Below, in pieces: positions 24,884 to 34,622 of a DNA stretch of 64,000 bases. How positions within the stretch are numbered: position 1 is the stretch's first letter; each line of letters starts with the position of its first letter. A program made the translations under genes and the position numbers. Source of the DNA: Lutimaribacter saemankumensis (GTDB taxonomy: Bacteria; Pseudomonadota; Alphaproteobacteria; Rhodobacterales; Rhodobacteraceae); contig NZ_FNEB01000001.1 in NCBI RefSeq assembly GCF_900100005.1, positions 62,001 through 126,000 of the forward strand. Direction: 5' to 3'. Under the pieces are notes generated by a model. The model saw only the letters and a program-made list of their open reading frames with translations. It was not told the DNA's origin and did not search any database.

Positions 24884-25575
24884 CCGTCGGCGATCCGTGC
24901 AAGGCGCGCGCGATCCAGCAGGACGAGCGCGCCGTCGCCCTGGCCGAGAATGCCCTGATCAGTCCATGTCTTGACGTAGCGGTTGACATTCTCGCGCGCC
25001 AGACCGCTGAATTCCCCAATCTCGGATTGCGAGAACCGCTGCGTCAGCACCAGCGCGTCGCCATCCGGTGCGCCCCACTTGTCGAAAAGGCGCAGCAGCG
25101 CCATGGCCAGTCTCGGACCACCTTCCACGACCGAGCGTGTCACGAACATTTCGGACGCGTTGCGCACTTTCCGGCAGAGTTCGGCGATCACGGCGCGCGC
25201 AATATCGGGGCGTTCCGCGACAAAGCTCATGATGTTCGCGCGGGACAGCACCAGCCCCGACACGTCGCCGACCGCCACCACCGAGGCCGGCCGCGGCCCG
25301 CCATCCAGCGCGGCGATCTCGCCCAGCACCTCGCCCGGGCCCATCTGGGCGATCACCGATTTCCGCCCCGAGGCCGACATGACCGACACCTCGGCACGGC
25401 CTTCGGTGATCAGGATGACGTCAAGCCCGGGTTCGCCTTCGACGAAAATGGATTGTCCGGCACTGAACGTTTTTGTCCGGGCCTGCGCGAACCTGTCCCG
25501 GTGGTCCGCGGGGGTCATCGCGGACAGCAGGATACTGGTCGAGGCGTCAGGTATCTGGAATGTCACGCGCGGCAT
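24880..25575 (-). CDS. CRP/FNR-family transcriptional regulator with CRP-like recognition helix
   Basis: A 231-residue protein with an N-terminal cyclic-nucleotide-binding domain (about 14-130). Its phosphate-binding cassette reads G-E-I-A-A-L-x4-R-P-A-S, with the Arg (95) expected to contact cyclic nucleotide phosphate. The C-terminal winged helix has S-E-I-G-E-F-S-G followed by A-R-E-N-V-N-R: Arg194, Glu195 and Arg199 align with the DNA-reading residues of E. coli CRP. No FNR-type N-terminal cysteines are present. The start at 25575 fits the domain; a longer start at 25641 is possible. It is divergent from the decarboxylase-cyclase operon and convergent with the TULIP operon. Confidence 0.88.
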   Translation of the reverse strand: MPRVTFQIPDASTSILLSAMTPADHRDRFAQARTKTFSAGQSIFVEGEPGLDVILITEGRAEVSVMSASGRKSVIAQMGPGEVLGEIAALDGGPRPASVVAVGDVSGLVLSRANIMSFVAERPDIARAVIAELCRKVRNASEMFVTRSVVEGGPRLAMALLRLFDKWGAPDGDALVLTQRFSQSEIGEFSGLARENVNRYVKTWTDQGILGQGDGALVLLDRARLARIADG

Positions 25576-25587
25576 TAAACGGCTGGT

Positions 25588-25658
25588 TGTGTGCGCAGTC
25601 AAGCAATCGCGCAAACGTCGCACGTAGACAGCTGCGATCATGTTAACGTAAGGTTAAC
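25588..25658. promoter_or_regulatory. Divergent control region between the CRP-like gene and decarboxylase operon
   Basis: Two elements stand out. TGTGT-GCGCAG-TCAAG (25588-25603) is a degenerate CRP-like site (seven of ten consensus positions). Two copies of the palindrome GTTAAC (25642-25647 and 25653-25658) are spaced 11 bases centre to centre, one helical turn. Either could be an operator for the adjacent regulator or for another factor. Confidence 0.35.
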
Positions 25659-25692
25659 TTGCCTGCGTATTTTTCGCTTGAAAGGTGTTATT

Positions 25693-27879
25693 GTGAAAAG
25701 TCATTCCCGGCTCGAAGCCCGCCTCGGTGCCATCGTCAAGGACGTTCAGGACCGGTTCGACCAACCGACAACGCGGCCCCTGTCCCCCGATGCCTGGTTT
25801 CTGGGTGGGCACGCGGAAAACGAGGCGCTTCTTCGGGCGCTCCTTTCCGAGGTGATCGACGGTCATGTCAGCAACCGCCGCGCCTATGCCCGGGACGATC
25901 CCGATTTTCTCTACGAGGACGATTACGACAGCGAAGAGTTCGCCAGGACGAAAGACCTGCTGCTGCAAAACCTGCGCGGGCTGAACGACAAGCTCAAGGG
26001 GTCGATCCCGGTCGCCAGCTATCGCAACCAGTCGCACATGTATTGGGATGTCACATTGCCTGGCGTCGCCGGTTACATCGCGGGCATGTTGCACAACCAG
26101 AACCAGGCCGCCGCCGAAGGCTCGCCTGTGACGACGGCCCTGGAATACGCCGTGGGTCAGCAGCTTTGCGATATGCTGGGCTATGATGTGACGGGCGCGA
26201 CAAAGCCCTGGGGCCACATCACCGTGGGCGGCACGATCGCCAATGTCGAGGCGGTGTGGGCCGCGCGCAACCTGCGTTTTCAGGCCGTGGCCCTTGCCCA
26301 TGCGCTGCGGGTCGATCCGGCATTCGCCGATGCCGCGAACATCACGCTGCGCACCGCCGACGGGCGCCGGGAGCGCATGGCGTCGCTTTCGGATTGGGAT
26401 CTGCTGAACATCCCCGTCGATGACGCGCTGGATCTGCCGCAAAGGTTCACCCGGACCTGCGGCATCCCCGAACAGGCGGTCAAGGCCGCGCTCGACCGCT
26501 TTTCGGTCCAGCAGATGGGCTTGCTCGATTTCTATCGCACGATGCTGCCCGAAACGCCTGCGCCCGCGATGATCGTTCCGGCAACGGCCCATTATTCCTG
26601 GCCGCGGGGGGCCGGGATATCCGGCCTTGGCATCCGGCACATGCTGCCCGTTGCCGTTGACCTCGATGGTCGGATGGACATGGTGGCGCTGCGCCATGTG
26701 CTGGATAATTGCCTTTCCGAAAAGCGCCCGGTGGTCATGGTCGTGGCTGTCATCGGTTCGACCCGTGAAAGTGCGGTGGACCCGATCGGCGAGATTGCCG
26801 ACATCCGCGACGAATACCGCGAGATGGGCCTGGATTTCGTGATCCATGCCGACGCGGCCTGGGGCGGGTATTTCCGGTCGATGGTCAAGCCGCCCAAGTT
26901 TCTTGGGGCCGACAGCCCGCAATCGCGGCTCAGCGACTATGTCGAGCATCAGTTCGCCGCCTTGCCCAGGGCCGACAGCATCACAGTCGATCCGCACAAG
27001 GCGGGGTTCATTCCGTATCCGGCAGGGGCGCTCTGTTACCGCAACGGGGCGATGCCCGGTCTGATCACCGTCGTCGCCGATGTCGTCTATCACGGCGGCT
27101 CGGCCATGACGATGGGGGCCTGCGCGCTGGCCGGCTCCAGCCCCGGCGCGTCGACCACGGCCGTGTACCTGTCGCACCTGTGCATTCCGCCGGACAAAAG
27201 CGGATATGGCAAGCTGCTGGGGCGCTGTGTGCACAACGCCAAACGGTTTTATGCGGCGCTGGTCACGATGGCGCGGGCGGACGATCCGTTCGTCATAGTG
27301 CCGTTCAAACGCATCCCCGCCGAAGCCGCGGGCAAGACGGCCGTCGAACAGCGCGAGGAACTTGCGCTGATCGAGGAACGGATCGTCGGGCTGAGCGAGG
27401 AAGTGCTGAAGGAACAGCTTGACCACGACCCCGATCTTGCCGCGCTTTTCGAGGCGCTCGGGCCGGACCTCACGGTCATCAACTATGCGTTCAACTTCCG
27501 CACGGCGGATGGGCTGAATACCGATCCGGCCCTGATGAACGAGCTGAACCTCGCGATCTTCCGGGCGTGTTCCATCGAAGAGAACGAAACCTACGAAGTG
27601 CCCCGCCAAGAGCTGATTCTGACCCAGGCCGCCTTTGATCCAGAGGTCTACGGCCAGGAGTTCTGCAACATCTTCGCACGCCGCCTTGGCGTCGATCCGC
27701 AAGACGGAGTTCCGGTGGATTACCTCATTTCCACGATGCAGAACGCGTGGATCACCAACACATCGGTCGGCAACTTCATCCCCGAACTGATCGACGCACT
27801 GCGCGGGATCGTCACGCGCGAGGTGCAGGCGCTTGTCCACCGGCACGGCCTGCCGCCCCTGCAAGAAAAGAAAGGCTGA
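25693..27879 (+). CDS. Group II PLP-dependent decarboxylase (tyrosine/aspartate decarboxylase-like)
   Basis: A 728-residue protein resembling bacterial tyrosine decarboxylases and related aspartate or glutamate decarboxylases. It has M-Y-W-D-V-T-L-P-G, N-Q-N-Q-A-A-A-E-G-S-P-V-T-T, an H-A-D-A-A-W-G-G cofactor-binding motif and the PLP Lys436 in V-D-P-H-K-A-G-F-I-P-Y-P-A-G. It is cytoplasmic. The amino acid substrate cannot be assigned. The GTG at 25693 is chosen because GAAAGG lies 7 bases upstream; a longer frame runs back to 25591. The protein is about 100 residues longer than typical tyrosine decarboxylases. It leads an operon with an unknown protein and a nucleotidyl cyclase. Confidence 0.88.
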   Translation: MKSHSRLEARLGAIVKDVQDRFDQPTTRPLSPDAWFLGGHAENEALLRALLSEVIDGHVSNRRAYARDDPDFLYEDDYDSEEFARTKDLLLQNLRGLNDKLKGSIPVASYRNQSHMYWDVTLPGVAGYIAGMLHNQNQAAAEGSPVTTALEYAVGQQLCDMLGYDVTGATKPWGHITVGGTIANVEAVWAARNLRFQAVALAHALRVDPAFADAANITLRTADGRRERMASLSDWDLLNIPVDDALDLPQRFTRTCGIPEQAVKAALDRFSVQQMGLLDFYRTMLPETPAPAMIVPATAHYSWPRGAGISGLGIRHMLPVAVDLDGRMDMVALRHVLDNCLSEKRPVVMVVAVIGSTRESAVDPIGEIADIRDEYREMGLDFVIHADAAWGGYFRSMVKPPKFLGADSPQSRLSDYVEHQFAALPRADSITVDPHKAGFIPYPAGALCYRNGAMPGLITVVADVVYHGGSAMTMGACALAGSSPGASTTAVYLSHLCIPPDKSGYGKLLGRCVHNAKRFYAALVTMARADDPFVIVPFKRIPAEAAGKTAVEQREELALIEERIVGLSEEVLKEQLDHDPDLAALFEALGPDLTVINYAFNFRTADGLNTDPALMNELNLAIFRACSIEENETYEVPRQELILTQAAFDPEVYGQEFCNIFARRLGVDPQDGVPVDYLISTMQNAWITNTSVGNFIPELIDALRGIVTREVQALVHRHGLPPLQEKKG

Positions 27880-27881
27880 CC

Positions 27882-28826
27882 ATGGTTACCCTGAACGCGT
27901 TCGAGGCGCATATGCCCGATCCCGATGTGCGCAACATCCCGCATCAGCACGCCTTTCTGCTGGTGGGCGACAAGACCTTTTTCGCCGTGCACCAGACGCA
28001 ATTTCATTGCGAGCTGCACAAGTACCAGCTGATCTTCAAGATCACGCTGAACGGCAAGGACGATGAACTGCGCCACCTGCGCAAGACATACCCGCGCGAG
28101 GCGCTGTTCTTTTGCAATGGGGACGACAAGGAAAGCTGCTGGTTCTCGATCCCTGAAATCGGCAGCGGTGATCGCACCACGTTGCGTGGCAATATCTTCG
28201 TCGGACTGCGCCGCCCGCCCGAAAAGCCGAAAAAGGATTTCTTTCCCTGGTCGCTCGACCGGGCGCGTCCGGCCATCGCCGATGTCACCGTTACGGTCGA
28301 GCGCGTGGTTCTGTTCCGGCCCTTCGTGCATCACGAAAGCCTGCCGGATTTCGCGACCTTCTTTGTCTGGGGCGAAGGCGGCGAGGCACATATCACCAAC
28401 AAGCAGATTGCCGTCATGGACAGCTCGCCCTTCGAAGACCGTGCCTTCGGCCCCGGCGTGGATTTCCTGGCGTCGCTTGCCGCTCTTCCGTCGGAAGAAG
28501 GCGCGCCTCCGCGCGCGCCCGCCGACTGGTTGCAGGACACGATCCTCAAGGCCGGGGCGGTGGTCACGATCCCGTCGATCCGCATCCGCGATGCGGAAAC
28601 CGGCGCCATCACGATCCCGCCCGACCCTTGGGTAACCGAGGGCGAGGTTTACGGCGCGCTCTATCGCGGGGTCACGCCGGCGCGGCCGATCATGATGGGG
28701 CCTGTCTTCATGTATTGCACTGCGGTGATCAATTCACCCGGCCGTATCCCGAACCTGCCGCCGGATGCACATGACATCTGGGGGATCTACGAAATGCCCA
28801 AGAAATATTGGGGGTCCGCGCCATGA
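27882..28826 (+). CDS. Unknown 314-residue protein between decarboxylase and cyclase
   Basis: A soluble, beta-rich protein with no signal peptide and no motif I recognise. Noticeable features are a His/Gln-rich N-terminal patch (I-P-H-Q-H, V-H-Q-T-Q-F-H-C-E-L-H) that could hold a metal, and a Tyr-rich C-terminal section with G-I-Y-E-M-P-K-K-Y-W. It begins 2 bases after the decarboxylase stop and its stop overlaps the cyclase start (ATGA). Co-translation suggests that the three proteins serve one process. Confidence 0.75.
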   Translation: MVTLNAFEAHMPDPDVRNIPHQHAFLLVGDKTFFAVHQTQFHCELHKYQLIFKITLNGKDDELRHLRKTYPREALFFCNGDDKESCWFSIPEIGSGDRTTLRGNIFVGLRRPPEKPKKDFFPWSLDRARPAIADVTVTVERVVLFRPFVHHESLPDFATFFVWGEGGEAHITNKQIAVMDSSPFEDRAFGPGVDFLASLAALPSEEGAPPRAPADWLQDTILKAGAVVTIPSIRIRDAETGAITIPPDPWVTEGEVYGALYRGVTPARPIMMGPVFMYCTAVINSPGRIPNLPPDAHDIWGIYEMPKKYWGSAP

Positions 28827-29596
28827 CCCAAACCGCCTTTGAACCCGAAGACGGCAATACCGAGCTTTGGGCGCAGATCTTTGGCCCCGGCGGCCATCCG
28901 GCACTGACCAGTATGCACAAGATGTATCGCTGGCTGCCGGCGGCACCGCGGTGCCGGCTTTGCCGGGTGCCCTTCGGCAGTGTCGGCGGGTGGATCATGG
29001 GGCGGCGCGGCAAAGCGCCCTGCAAGCGCAACCCGTATTACTGCTCGGCCTGCGATGCCTTCATAGAAGGCAACCCCGGCGGTGCCGAGGTCGAAATGTC
29101 GGTGCTTTACGTCGATCTCCGCAATTCCGTCAGGGCGGCCTACGAATCCCCCAGCTCGGACGTGGCGCGCCGGATCAACAGGTTTCTCAAGACCGCAACC
29201 GACATCATCACGCGGCATGACGGGTTCATCATGGCGTTCTATGGCGACTGCGTCGTGGCCGTCTGGCCGCCCGGGTTCGTCGGGCCGGATCACGCGGCCA
29301 AGGCGACGAATGCCGCGCGGGCGCTGTCGCGCGCTTTCGATGCCGGCACGCATATCCCCGCCGGCACCGGCGTGCATACCGGCCCGGTCTATATCTGCAC
29401 CGTTGCCGCCGGCGCGGGCACGTTTCGCGATGTTTCCATTTTTGGCCATACGGTCAACGTCACGGCCCGGCTTGCCTCGGTTGCGCAGGCGGGTCAGGCA
29501 CTGGCCTCGGCGGATGCGGCGGGCGGCCTTGCGGGTGAGGCGCGGCCCCTGCGCCTGAAGGGGATGCAGGATCCGGTGCCGGCTGTCGCGCTTTGA
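28823..29596 (+). CDS. Class III adenylate/guanylate cyclase with N-terminal Cys cluster
   Basis: A 257-residue soluble protein. Residues 44-77 contain C-x2-C, a lone Cys and C-x2-C (C44, C47, C67, C74, C77), a zinc-finger or iron-sulphur-like module found ahead of some cyclase domains. The catalytic domain (about 90-250) keeps both metal-binding Asp residues (Asp98 in Y-V-D-L-R-N-S, Asp142 in F-Y-G-D-C) and the Asn212/Arg216 pair in V-N-V-T-A-R-L. The usual G-D-T-V-N reads G-H-T-V-N. It is probably active; cAMP versus cGMP cannot be decided. It lies in an operon divergent from a CRP-like gene. Confidence 0.88.
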   Translation: MTQTAFEPEDGNTELWAQIFGPGGHPALTSMHKMYRWLPAAPRCRLCRVPFGSVGGWIMGRRGKAPCKRNPYYCSACDAFIEGNPGGAEVEMSVLYVDLRNSVRAAYESPSSDVARRINRFLKTATDIITRHDGFIMAFYGDCVVAVWPPGFVGPDHAAKATNAARALSRAFDAGTHIPAGTGVHTGPVYICTVAAGAGTFRDVSIFGHTVNVTARLASVAQAGQALASADAAGGLAGEARPLRLKGMQDPVPAVAL

Positions 29597-29620
29597 TCGC
29601 TGGGCTGCGGGTGCCTGCGA

Positions 29621-30799
29621 TCAATCGCCGGACAGCGGACGCTGCAGCAAAGCGGCCAGCGCGCCCGCCAGCAACAGCATTGCCGCCGCAAGCAGGCTGA
29701 CGCCGATATTGCCGAACAGATCGCCGATGAACCCCGCGCCATAGGGGCCAAGCGTCTGTGCCAGCGCGAAGACGACGGTGAAGACGCTGATCGCACGCCC
29801 CCAGGACTCCGGTGGTAGGTTTTGCCGCGAAAAGCTGGTGACGGCTCCGGGTGCCATGAAAACCGAAAGCCCGAACACGATGGCCGAGATCACAAGCACC
29901 CCATTGCTGGGCACTAGGACGGGCAGGGCAGACCCCAAGGCGATGCATCCCAGGATCATCGCCAGCGGAAGGCCCGAGGCATGGCGCGCCAATACCGGGC
30001 GCCAGACCAGCGGAGACAGCGATATGCAGCCCCCCAGGATGACCCATGTCAACGCGATGAACCCGGCACTGGCCTGCTGCTCGGTCATCCATGCGGACAG
30101 GAACGTGAGGTAGACGATGTATCCCAGGCCGAACCCGGCATAGCCCGCAAGCTCTGGCAGCATGCGCAGCCATGGCACCGGGGCAGGGGTGACCGCTGCC
30201 GATTTCGGGACGCGCAGTTGCAGCGCCGCCCAAATCCCCAGCGGCAGGAAACACAGGCTGGCCGTGCCGATCCCGACCCATCCCATCGGCCAGGCGCCGG
30301 GCCCCCAGGCATCCAGCATCAGCGGCAGCGCGGCGCCGGCAAGCACGATCCCCAACCCGCCGCCTGAGCCGTAAAGGATGGCGATGGCCAGCGCGTTGCG
30401 CCGGGGATCGCCCCGGAACAGGCCGGCCGTCAGCGTCCCCGCAGTCGAAAACGACATCGCCCCGAATATTCCCGCCAGGATGCGCCACAGCGTCTGCCAC
30501 CACAGCTCGGCGTTCAGACCCGTCGCCAGCAGCGCCAGCGTGGTCGTCACGAAACCGAAATTGAACAGCATCACGGGCGAGATCCTGCGGATAAGGATCA
30601 TCGTCAGCACCGCACCCACGATATATCCCAACGCGTTGGCCGTGTTCAGCCAACCCGCCTGCGCATAGTTCCAGCCCATTTCCGATTTCATCGCCGGCAG
30701 CATCAACCCATAGGCAAACCGCGCGAACCCGTTGGTCACGGTCAGCCCGAGGGCGAGGCCGGTCAGCACCAGCCAGGGGCGGGAAGGTCCGTCGCTCAT
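29621..30799 (-). CDS. MFS transporter, YbfB/YjiJ-like
   Basis: A 392-residue protein with about twelve transmembrane helices. The early N-G-F-A-R-F-A-Y-G-L-M-L-P and the following G-x-L-N-T-A-N-A-L-G-Y segment are characteristic of the YbfB/YjiJ group of major facilitators, whose substrates are largely undefined. It follows the HMG-CoA reductase gene by 12 bases on the same strand and is probably co-transcribed, so a mevalonate-related or other organic acid cargo is conceivable. Confidence 0.9.
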   Translation of the reverse strand: MSDGPSRPWLVLTGLALGLTVTNGFARFAYGLMLPAMKSEMGWNYAQAGWLNTANALGYIVGAVLTMILIRRISPVMLFNFGFVTTTLALLATGLNAELWWQTLWRILAGIFGAMSFSTAGTLTAGLFRGDPRRNALAIAILYGSGGGLGIVLAGAALPLMLDAWGPGAWPMGWVGIGTASLCFLPLGIWAALQLRVPKSAAVTPAPVPWLRMLPELAGYAGFGLGYIVYLTFLSAWMTEQQASAGFIALTWVILGGCISLSPLVWRPVLARHASGLPLAMILGCIALGSALPVLVPSNGVLVISAIVFGLSVFMAPGAVTSFSRQNLPPESWGRAISVFTVVFALAQTLGPYGAGFIGDLFGNIGVSLLAAAMLLLAGALAALLQRPLSGD

Positions 30800-30811
30800 C
30801 GGGCGCAGGGA

Positions 30812-32131
30812 TCAGACATCGTTGCCAGCCCCGCCCGGCGTATCCGCCAGAAGCGCCCGCGCCGCATCGACGCTGATATCGCCCGCCGCGACGATCGCGC
30901 GGGCCACCCGGTCGATATCCGCGCCGCTTGCCCCCGCCGTGATCGCGATGTTGCGGGCATGCAGCGCCATATGCCCGCGCTGGATGCCCTCGGTCGCCAG
31001 CGCGCGGATGGCCGCCATGTTCTGCGCCAGCCCCACAGCGGCGGTCACTTGCGCCAGTTCGCTGGCCGATTGCACCTTCATCAGGCGCAATGCGGCCTGC
31101 GCGGCCGGATGCGTTTTCGTGGCCCCGCCGACAAGCCCCAGCGCCATCGGCAATTCGATCGTGCCCACCAGCCGGCCATCGCCCGCCAGTTCCCACCGCG
31201 TGAGCGAGGTGTAGCGCCCCGAGCGCGCGGCGAAGGCATGGGCGCCGGCCTCGATCGCGCGCCAGTCGTTGCCGGTGGCGATCACAACGGGGTCGATCCC
31301 GTTCATGATCCCCTTGTTATGCGTGGCGGCGCGGTAGGGGTCGACGATAGCCAGCGCGGAGGCCTCGACCATGCCGCGCGCGACCTCGGCGCCTTCCAGC
31401 GTGTCGGTCGAAAGGGTATCCGGGCGCAGTTCCACCCGCGCGCGCGCCAGACGCAGATCGGCAAGGTTCGACAGGATGCGCAGCCGCACCTTGCCGCCGG
31501 TTATCTTTTCGACCTCTGGGGCCAGCATCTCGGCCATGGTGTTGACCGTGTTGGCGCCCATCGCATCGCGCACGTCGACGATCAGGTGCAGCACCACCAT
31601 CGGTCCGGCGGGTGTGTCGTCGAAGACATGAACCTCGATATCCTTGCAGCCGCCGCCCAGCCCGATCAGCACCTTGTCACGGGAATTGGCCAGCGCGATC
31701 AGCGCCTCGGCGTTCTGCAGGATTCGGTGGCGCGCACCGGCCGTGTCGCCAACGCCCAGCACCTGGATCTGCGCACGCATCACGGGCCGGTCGCTGCTTG
31801 CCTGAAAGCCGCCGTTGTCACGGGCGATCCGCGCCATGTAGGACGCAGCCGCCACGACGGACGGTTCCTCGACCGCCATCGGCACAAGGTAGTCACGCCC
31901 GTTCACGGTGAAATTCGTGGCGACCCCCATGGGAAGTTCGAACTTGCCGATGACGTTTTCGATCATCCCGTCGGCCAGCGCCGGGGGCAGAACGTCGCGC
32001 CCGGAAAGAACGCGGGCGTCGTCATTGGACAGAGCCGCCTCGGCAGACACGGCTTGCAGGCGCTCTTCGGGCGTCATGCTGCGCATGTTCGGGATGCGCG
32101 AATTGGGTGCGCGGCTGGTGTCTTCGGTCAT
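30812..32131 (-). CDS. mvaA: Class II (degradative-type) hydroxymethylglutaryl-CoA reductase
   Basis: A 439-residue enzyme interconverting mevalonate and HMG-CoA. The class II hallmarks are present: Glu58 in [14 protein letters not shown], Lys273 in T-H-N-K-G-I-M-N-G, Asp289 in T-G-N-D-W-R-A-I-E and His387 in R-G-H-M-A-L-H. The start at 32131 has GGGAGGAG at ideal spacing. No other mevalonate-pathway gene is adjacent, so direction (mevalonate breakdown or isoprenoid synthesis) is unresolved. An MFS carrier follows in the same direction. Confidence 0.93.
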   Translation of the reverse strand: MTEDTSRAPNSRIPNMRSMTPEERLQAVSAEAALSNDDARVLSGRDVLPPALADGMIENVIGKFELPMGVATNFTVNGRDYLVPMAVEEPSVVAAASYMARIARDNGGFQASSDRPVMRAQIQVLGVGDTAGARHRILQNAEALIALANSRDKVLIGLGGGCKDIEVHVFDDTPAGPMVVLHLIVDVRDAMGANTVNTMAEMLAPEVEKITGGKVRLRILSNLADLRLARARVELRPDTLSTDTLEGAEVARGMVEASALAIVDPYRAATHNKGIMNGIDPVVIATGNDWRAIEAGAHAFAARSGRYTSLTRWELAGDGRLVGTIELPMALGLVGGATKTHPAAQAALRLMKVQSASELAQVTAAVGLAQNMAAIRALATEGIQRGHMALHARNIAITAGASGADIDRVARAIVAAGDISVDAARALLADTPGGAGNDV

Positions 32132-32197
32132 CGGCTCCTCCCACTGATGGAACAATGGTTAGGGGCATAAAACCGGTTTGTCAGCACCTGCGAGTCG

Positions 32198-34456
32198 TTA
32201 CCCTGCGGCGTCGGCCCGCGACACCTCGACCAGCGCGGTATGCGCGCTGCAGCCTTGCCCCAGCCGCGAGGTGCCCTTGTCGCGGGTCAGAACGTTCGGG
32301 TTGCCATGCGGGTCGATATTGCTGCCCGGATCGCCATACCATGCGCCCGTGGGCAGGGCGACGACACCCGGCGTGATTCCGTCCGACACCAATGCACGGG
32401 CACGGGCCGCGCCGCGCGCGTTGAACACGCGCACCAGATCGCCATCCGCAATGCCGCGCGCGACCGCATCGTCGGGGTGGATCACGACCCGCTCGGGCCT
32501 TGCGCCCGGCTGATCGGCCAGCGCACTTTCCAACTGGCTGTGCAGCTTGTCCCCGGGTTGCGGCGACACCAGGTGAAGCGGCGCTTGGGGCGTGGCCGTG
32601 CCCAGCCATTCCGTCGGCGGCAGCCACACCGGATGCCCCGGGCAATCGTCGTATCCGAACCCGTCGATCCTGTCCGAGAATATCTCGATCCGGCCCGAAG
32701 GCGTACCCAGGGCCGCGTCGTCGGGGTTTTCGCGGAAGGGCGCAAACAATGTGCGGTTTGGGGTATTGTCGCGGATCGGCAGGCGCACCCAGTTCTGGTG
32801 CTTCAACCCTTCGAAATCCGGCACCTCGACGCCGGCTTCGGCGGCCAGTCTGCGGTAGTCCTCGTACAGGCGCGGAATCCACTCTTGCGCTGTCAGCCCG
32901 CCGGTAAAGGTCTCACCGGCATCCATCCGCTCGGCCAGCGCCGCGAAGATCGCGTAATCGTCGCGCGCTTCGCCCACGGGTGGGATAAGCTGCGGCATGT
33001 GGAACAGGTAATCGTCCATGTTCGAACGCCCGATATCCTCGCGCTCGTATGGGGTGGTCGCCGGAAAGACGATATCCGCGCGTTTGGCGGTGGCAGTCCA
33101 CCACGGCTCGTTCACGATCACGCATTCGGGCTGCTGCCAGGCTTCGTGCAGGGCGTTCAGATCCTGGTGGTGGTGATAAGGGTTGCCCCCCGCCCAATAG
33201 ATCAGGCGGATATCGGGATAGGTCTCGCGCCGGCCGTTGAAATCGTAGGGCTGGCCGGGATGGCGCAGCATATCGCCGATCCGCGCGACCGGGATCACCT
33301 TTTTCACCGGGTTTTCGAACTGGGAAAATGTCATCCCGCGCAACCCGATCAGCGATTTCCCGACACCGCCGATTGCGCCATAGCCATAGCCGACGCCGCC
33401 GCCCGGCAATCCGATCTGTCCCAGCATCGCGGCCAGCACTGCAGACATCCAATAGGGCTGTTCGCCATGCTCGGCGCGCTGCAGCGACCAGGCCACCGTG
33501 ATCAGTGTGCGGGTCGCGGCCATGCGCCGGGCCAGCTCGCGTATCGTGCCGGCCGGCACACCGCAGATCGGCGCGGCCCAGTCCGGGCTCTTGGGTTGGC
33601 CGTCGGTTTCGCCCATCAGGTAGGGGCGGAACCGTTCGAACCCGGTTGTGCAGCGGTCGATAAAGTCGTGATCGGTCAGCCCCTCGCTTTCCAGCACATG
33701 GGCCAGCGCCAGCATCAGTGCCGTGTCCGACCCGGGGCGTACCGGTAGCCATTCGCAGCCTTCGGGCGCATCCACCCTCTGCGGCGCGATGTTGACGCAA
33801 CGCATGCCCTTGGCGGCGAACCGGTCGAACCATGTGGCGGTTTCATGCTCGGTGATGCCGCCCATGCTGACCTGTGCGTTCTTGGGGTTGATCCCGCCGA
33901 ACATGACCAGCGTGTCGGTATGCTCGTTGATCGTGTGCCAGCCGTCCTGATGCTCGTAGAGCAGCTTCAGGAAATCGACGCCGAACACATGCGGCATGAT
34001 CGCTTGCGCGCAACCAGTCGAATAGCTGCCGAAGGATGCGACATAGCCGCCTATGCTGTTGAGAAACCGGTGCACCTGGCTTTGGGCATGGTGGAACCGC
34101 CCGGCCGAACTCCAGCCATAGGAGCCGCCGAAAATCGCCTCGTTGCCATAGGCCTTGCGCACCCGGTCGAGTTCCTTCGCGGCGATGTCCAGCGCCTCGT
34201 CCCAGGGCAGTTCGACGAACGCGTCCGAGCCGCGCCCCGTGCGGTCGCGCGACGTCAGCCACCCGCGCCTGACCGAAGGGCGGGCCACCCGCGTATGATG
34301 ATAGACCGCCTGTGGGATGATGTCGGGGATACGCGGCGGGTTGGGGTCGTGCGCAAAGGGGCGCGTCGCCACGATCCGCCCGTTCTCGACATCGACCTCG
34401 AACGCCCCCCAGTGGCTCGAGGTCACTTTCGTTTCAATGCCGCTGCCATCTGCCAT
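32198..34456 (-). CDS. Molybdopterin oxidoreductase of the BisC/TorA/DMSO reductase family
   Basis: A 752-residue bis-MGD enzyme with a Ser-type molybdenum site in S-Y-S-T-G-C-A-Q (about residue 146) and G-S-Y-G-W-S-S-A-G-R-F-H-H just before. P-G-G-G-V-G-Y and the cofactor-binding C-terminal H-G-N-P-N-V-L-T sequence are also present. There is no iron-sulphur Cys motif and no twin-arginine leader, so it is cytoplasmic and most like biotin/methionine sulfoxide reductase (BisC) rather than periplasmic TorA/DorA. It is divergent from the ABC transporter operon; a shared sulfoxide or N-oxide substrate is speculative. Confidence 0.92.
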   Translation of the reverse strand: MADGSGIETKVTSSHWGAFEVDVENGRIVATRPFAHDPNPPRIPDIIPQAVYHHTRVARPSVRRGWLTSRDRTGRGSDAFVELPWDEALDIAAKELDRVRKAYGNEAIFGGSYGWSSAGRFHHAQSQVHRFLNSIGGYVASFGSYSTGCAQAIMPHVFGVDFLKLLYEHQDGWHTINEHTDTLVMFGGINPKNAQVSMGGITEHETATWFDRFAAKGMRCVNIAPQRVDAPEGCEWLPVRPGSDTALMLALAHVLESEGLTDHDFIDRCTTGFERFRPYLMGETDGQPKSPDWAAPICGVPAGTIRELARRMAATRTLITVAWSLQRAEHGEQPYWMSAVLAAMLGQIGLPGGGVGYGYGAIGGVGKSLIGLRGMTFSQFENPVKKVIPVARIGDMLRHPGQPYDFNGRRETYPDIRLIYWAGGNPYHHHQDLNALHEAWQQPECVIVNEPWWTATAKRADIVFPATTPYEREDIGRSNMDDYLFHMPQLIPPVGEARDDYAIFAALAERMDAGETFTGGLTAQEWIPRLYEDYRRLAAEAGVEVPDFEGLKHQNWVRLPIRDNTPNRTLFAPFRENPDDAALGTPSGRIEIFSDRIDGFGYDDCPGHPVWLPPTEWLGTATPQAPLHLVSPQPGDKLHSQLESALADQPGARPERVVIHPDDAVARGIADGDLVRVFNARGAARARALVSDGITPGVVALPTGAWYGDPGSNIDPHGNPNVLTRDKGTSRLGQGCSAHTALVEVSRADAAG

Positions 34457-34622
34457 CGGATCCCCCGCGCGTGCTGATCATTCCGCTGTTGTCGGTCAGA
34501 AGCCTATGCCGATCAACGGCGAAAATCCATCTGCACGCCATACAGGCGTTGCCACGACCGTTTACGCCACGTCCGGTCGCCGCGCACCGGATTTCGCACC
34601 TGAATCTGTTGAAGGTGCGACA

